A DNA stretch of 17,842 nucleotides from Verrucomicrobiales bacterium (GTDB lineage: Bacteria; Verrucomicrobiota; Verrucomicrobiia; Limisphaerales; SXQI01): the NCBI GenBank assembly GCA_005793025.1, contig SXQI01000175.1, positions 1-17,842 on the forward strand, in the 5' to 3' direction. This document shows positions 15,328 through 17,842 of this stretch, in pieces (position 1 is the stretch's first letter; the number at the start of each line of letters is the position of its first letter). Under the pieces are notes generated by a model. The model made no database searches. It had not been told where the DNA came from and was given only the letters and a program-made list of their open reading frames with translations. Both the position numbers and the translations under genes were made by a program.

Positions 15328-17622
15328 ATGCGCTGTTCGATGACACCGCCCCAGAATCGCCCTTCTTCGCGGCCGATTCTCTCTCTGGCCTGTTCCCTCT
15401 TGATTGGCCTCACTGCAACCACAGAAGCTCAGAGTAAAAAGAGCCCGCTGTTTGAAGAGACTTTTCCATTCCAAGGGGCTGCCATTACCGCCAAGGGACC
15501 TGGAAAGAATGTGGCGATGAAGGGCCTTGCCATTCGTCTCTCCAACGGAGCCTCAGTGCTATTCGACACGGAACTTTTGCGGATGGCTTCTGGATGGACC
15601 GGAGGTTACATCACGTCGTTCGGCGTCGCGTTTGACGGAGGACACGGCGGACACCCCACGATCGATGGAGACCAAGTTTTCGGCACTCCCGTTGTGCCGG
15701 GATGGATTGGAGCGAATGCTGAATTCAAAGACACTCGTCCTGAACCCTTTGGTGCGTTGCCTCCAGAGGTAGCTCGCTGGGATGGGCTTTATGTGGTTGG
15801 GATGGAAAGTGTGCTCGCGTATACGATACGTGGCACCAAGATCCATGAACAACCAAGCAGCGTTCAGGCTAATGGACAAACCGGTTTCGTCCGCACTTTC
15901 GACCTCGCCAAAGCGAAGGAGGATTTGACTCTACTGGTTTGCGAAATTGAAGGTGGTCAAGGTCAAGTCAGCGGCAATCAGGCCGTCTTGAAGGCAGGAG
16001 AGAAAAGCACTGTGGTGGTAGCATCCAAACTTCCCGCCAAAGCACAATTGGCCGTGGTTGGTAATCAGGTTTTGCTCAAGCTCCCTAAGGGTGCTGCTGG
16101 AGTTTTCAAACTGACCCTCTGGAACGGCAATCATGCCGATGCATCGAACGCAACTGCACTAGCCGAAGGAGCACCGAAACTAGCAGATTTCAAAAAAGCT
16201 GGATCTGCACGTTGGACGGAAGAGGTCGTGACGAAGGGGCAACTTGAAACCAGCCAAACACCTGACGGAGCCTACGTGACCGACAGCCTAACAGCTCCGT
16301 TGGAAAACCCATGGAAACGTCGGGTTCGTTTCAGCGGTTTGGATTTCTTCAAAGACGGAAAACGGGCAGCACTCTCGACTTGGGATGGCGATGTTTGGAT
16401 TGTTTCTGGAATCGATGCGAAGTTGGAAAACCTGCGATGGAAACGGTTCTCATCCGGAATGTATGAAACGATCGGACTGAAAATTGTGGACGATGTCATC
16501 TATACTTCGGGCCGGGATCAACTCACTCGCTATCACGATCTGAACAAGGACGGTGAAGCCGATTACTACGAAAACTTCAATAATCAATTTACCTCCAGCG
16601 AAGGTTTCCACGAATTCTTGTTCGATCTTCAGACGGACAAGGAAGGGAACTTTTACTTTGCCAAGGCAGCACCCGTTCGCGGCGGTGGACGTGGATTCGA
16701 GCGAATTGCGGCGAATGCCGGAACGCTGATGAAAGTATCGAAGGATGGTAAGAAACTGGAAGTAGTTGCCACCGGATTCCGTGCACCGAACGGAATCGGA
16801 GTGAATCCATGGACCGGCCAGATCACTACGGGCGACAACGAAGGAACATGGGTCCCCACCTGCCCCGTCAACTGGGTAAAGCCCGGCGGATTTTACGGAG
16901 TGGAAGACGCGGCCCATAAAACTCCAATTCCAGCATTTAATCCTCCGATGTTGTGGCTGTCGCACAATGGATGGGATAATTCTGGCGGCGGGCAAGTCTG
17001 GGTGGATAGCGACAAATGGGGCCCGTTCAAGGGGGAACTACTCCATTGTTCTTACGGCGAATGCGCCATTTACTTGATCATGAAACAGGATCTCGGAAAT
17101 CAAATGCAGGGAGCTGCAGTGCGTTTGCCGGTGAAGTTTACCTCCTCCGCCATGCGTCCGAAATTCAATCCGGGCGATGGCCAGTTATATGTGGCAGGTC
17201 TGCAAGGTTGGCAGACCAAGGCCGTCAAGTTAGCCGGTCTCGACCGAATTCGTTACACAGGCCAACCGGTGGAGAGCGTGAGGGATCTCAAAGTCGACAA
17301 GCGAGGTTTGCACCTTACATTCACCCAACCGGTTGAAGCGAAGGATGCTGAGGATATCCAAAATTACTCTGTCGAAATGTGGAACTATCGTCGCTCCTCG
17401 AATTACGGATCCCCTGAAGTTTCCGTGAAAAACAAGGATCGGAATGGGCATGATAAGCTTGAGGTCAGCGTTGCGAAGGTGTCGCCCGATGGTAAATCGG
17501 TAACCCTAACAATTCCTGAACTTGTTCCTGCAATGCAGGTTCAGCTCAAATACACTCTGAAATCCAAATCGGGCAAAGAGATTAAACAGACTATTTTGGG
17601 CACAGTTCACGAAATTCCCTGA
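15328..17622 (+). CDS. Secreted DUF6797-type beta-propeller protein, no cytochrome domain
   Basis: A 764-aa protein with a Sec-type signal peptide (hydrophobic core ~17-31, likely cut after TEA near residue 34), hence periplasmic or extracellular. Residues ~39-180 match the DUF6797 style: LAIRLSNGASVLFDTELLRMA, SGWTGG, PGW and the aromatic WDGLYVVG region. Residues ~330-645 look like a sorbosone-dehydrogenase/NHL-type beta-propeller, with FFKDG-x-RAALSTWDGDVW, a VATGFRAPNGIGVNP loop and TTGDNEGTWVP. An EF-hand-like calcium loop D404-x-N406-x-D408-G-E410-x-D412-x-x-E415 lies in it. The end (~646-764) is a beta-sandwich-like tail. No CxxCH heme motif is present, although many relatives carry a cytochrome c domain. 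Function is unproven; relatives are thought to act on sugars or polyols. ATG 15328 is used; M5 (15340) is an alternative. A terminator follows. Confidence 0.8.
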   Translation: MRCSMTPPQNRPSSRPILSLACSLLIGLTATTEAQSKKSPLFEETFPFQGAAITAKGPGKNVAMKGLAIRLSNGASVLFDTELLRMASGWTGGYITSFGVAFDGGHGGHPTIDGDQVFGTPVVPGWIGANAEFKDTRPEPFGALPPEVARWDGLYVVGMESVLAYTIRGTKIHEQPSSVQANGQTGFVRTFDLAKAKEDLTLLVCEIEGGQGQVSGNQAVLKAGEKSTVVVASKLPAKAQLAVVGNQVLLKLPKGAAGVFKLTLWNGNHADASNATALAEGAPKLADFKKAGSARWTEEVVTKGQLETSQTPDGAYVTDSLTAPLENPWKRRVRFSGLDFFKDGKRAALSTWDGDVWIVSGIDAKLENLRWKRFSSGMYETIGLKIVDDVIYTSGRDQLTRYHDLNKDGEADYYENFNNQFTSSEGFHEFLFDLQTDKEGNFYFAKAAPVRGGGRGFERIAANAGTLMKVSKDGKKLEVVATGFRAPNGIGVNPWTGQITTGDNEGTWVPTCPVNWVKPGGFYGVEDAAHKTPIPAFNPPMLWLSHNGWDNSGGGQVWVDSDKWGPFKGELLHCSYGECAIYLIMKQDLGNQMQGAAVRLPVKFTSSAMRPKFNPGDGQLYVAGLQGWQTKAVKLAGLDRIRYTGQPVESVRDLKVDKRGLHLTFTQPVEAKDAEDIQNYSVEMWNYRRSSNYGSPEVSVKNKDRNGHDKLEVSVAKVSPDGKSVTLTIPELVPAMQVQLKYTLKSKSGKEIKQTILGTVHEIP

Positions 17623-17646
17623 TCCGGATTCTAAGTAATTACAACG

Positions 17647-17677
17647 AAAAACGGCCCATTCTTTGGGCCGTTTTTTT
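17647..17677 (+). terminator. Strong intrinsic terminator after the DUF6797-type gene
   Basis: AAAAACGGCCCA (17647-17658) pairs with TGGGCCGTTTTT (17664-17675) across the loop TTCTT; the T run continues to 17677, giving seven T residues after the GC-rich core. It lies 25 bases after the stop codon. The A run on the other flank makes it nearly symmetrical, so it could also stop transcription on the minus strand. Confidence 0.9.
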
Positions 17678-17842
17678 GCTTTGTAGAACTAACCTATCTG
17701 AGAAGGTAGCGTAAAGAATATTGTGTAAAAGGTTAAAGCGGGCGTGAACTCCAGTGGGTGTTCATTCGATTAAAAACGCTGAAAAGGATTCTTTCACAGG
17801 ACTGACGGGTCGTAAAGCTGCACATGGTTCTGATGCGTCTCC
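17678..17842. other. Right-edge stretch without a supportable gene
   Basis: These 165 bases have no recognisable RNA gene and no ORF with a ribosome-binding site. On the minus strand one frame stays open from the edge for 26 codons to a TGA at 17764-17762, and another for 15 codons to a TGA at 17796-17794. On the plus strand an ATG at 17824 is open to the edge. Any of these could be the end or start of a neighbouring gene, but they are too short to judge. Confidence 0.4.

Noticed and set aside
15380..15400. Lipoprotein signal in the DUF6797-type protein (cysteine in LSLAC)
   Set aside because: The residues before the cysteine do not match the lipobox pattern (L-[AS]-[GA]-C); an ordinary Sec signal cut after TEA fits better.
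16450..16995. 181-codon minus-strand open frame inside the DUF6797-type gene
   Set aside because: It is antisense to well-conserved propeller motifs, has no start signal, and its product is not recognisable.
17762..17842. 3' end of a minus-strand gene entering from the right edge
   Set aside because: A 26-codon open frame is too short to distinguish from chance, and another minus-strand frame is also open for 15 codons. No motif is recognisable.

Overview
The window reads as a chromosomal segment of a Verrucomicrobiota-like bacterium, probably near Pedosphaera/Limisphaerales. Three things point there: a giant secreted CotH/lamin-tail/cadherin-repeat protein with a verrucomicrobial-style C-terminus, a DUF6797-type beta-propeller protein, and a particular alanine-glyoxylate-type aminotransferase. 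The assignment is inference from protein style; there is no rRNA or other marker here. I see no mobile element, CRISPR array, tRNA or rRNA.

Layout. (1) 2-5734 (+) is the 3' part of a very large extracellular protein: CotH kinase-like domain, three lamin-tail domains, seven cadherin/Ig-like repeats, and a jelly-roll-like module between repeats 5 and 6. (2) 5726-12684 (-) is a translation/RNA operon in the order nusA - infB - rbfA - DHH phosphoesterase (nrnA-like) - truB - ribF. Its last gene overlaps the giant gene tail to tail by 9 bp. (3) 12685-12904 is a dense divergent control region. On the nusA side it holds a candidate sigma70-type promoter, a perfect dyad over its -35 box, a hairpin, a terminator-like hairpin with a six-T tract, and a hairpin that would cover the nusA ribosome-binding site. 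(4) 12905-14005 (+) is a class V PLP aminotransferase, convergent with (5) a MidA/NDUFAF7-type methyltransferase at 14049-15122 (-). (6) 15328-17622 (+) is a secreted DUF6797-type beta-propeller protein, followed by a strong intrinsic terminator at 17647-17677. The last ~165 bases hold no supportable gene.

How the genes work together. The minus-strand operon makes transcription factor NusA, initiation factor IF2, the 30S maturation factor RbfA, a nanoRNase/pAp phosphatase, the tRNA pseudouridine-55 synthase and the FMN/FAD-forming enzyme. This is a conserved bacterial block, but rimP and ylxR are missing from their usual places and rpsO does not follow ribF. The nusA leader looks built for attenuation, which would fit autoregulation by NusA. 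The other genes are separate single units: two secreted proteins (2-5734 and 15328-17622) and two cytoplasmic enzymes.

I found no clearly new multi-gene system. The most original material is the regulatory architecture upstream of nusA and the domain order of the giant secreted protein.
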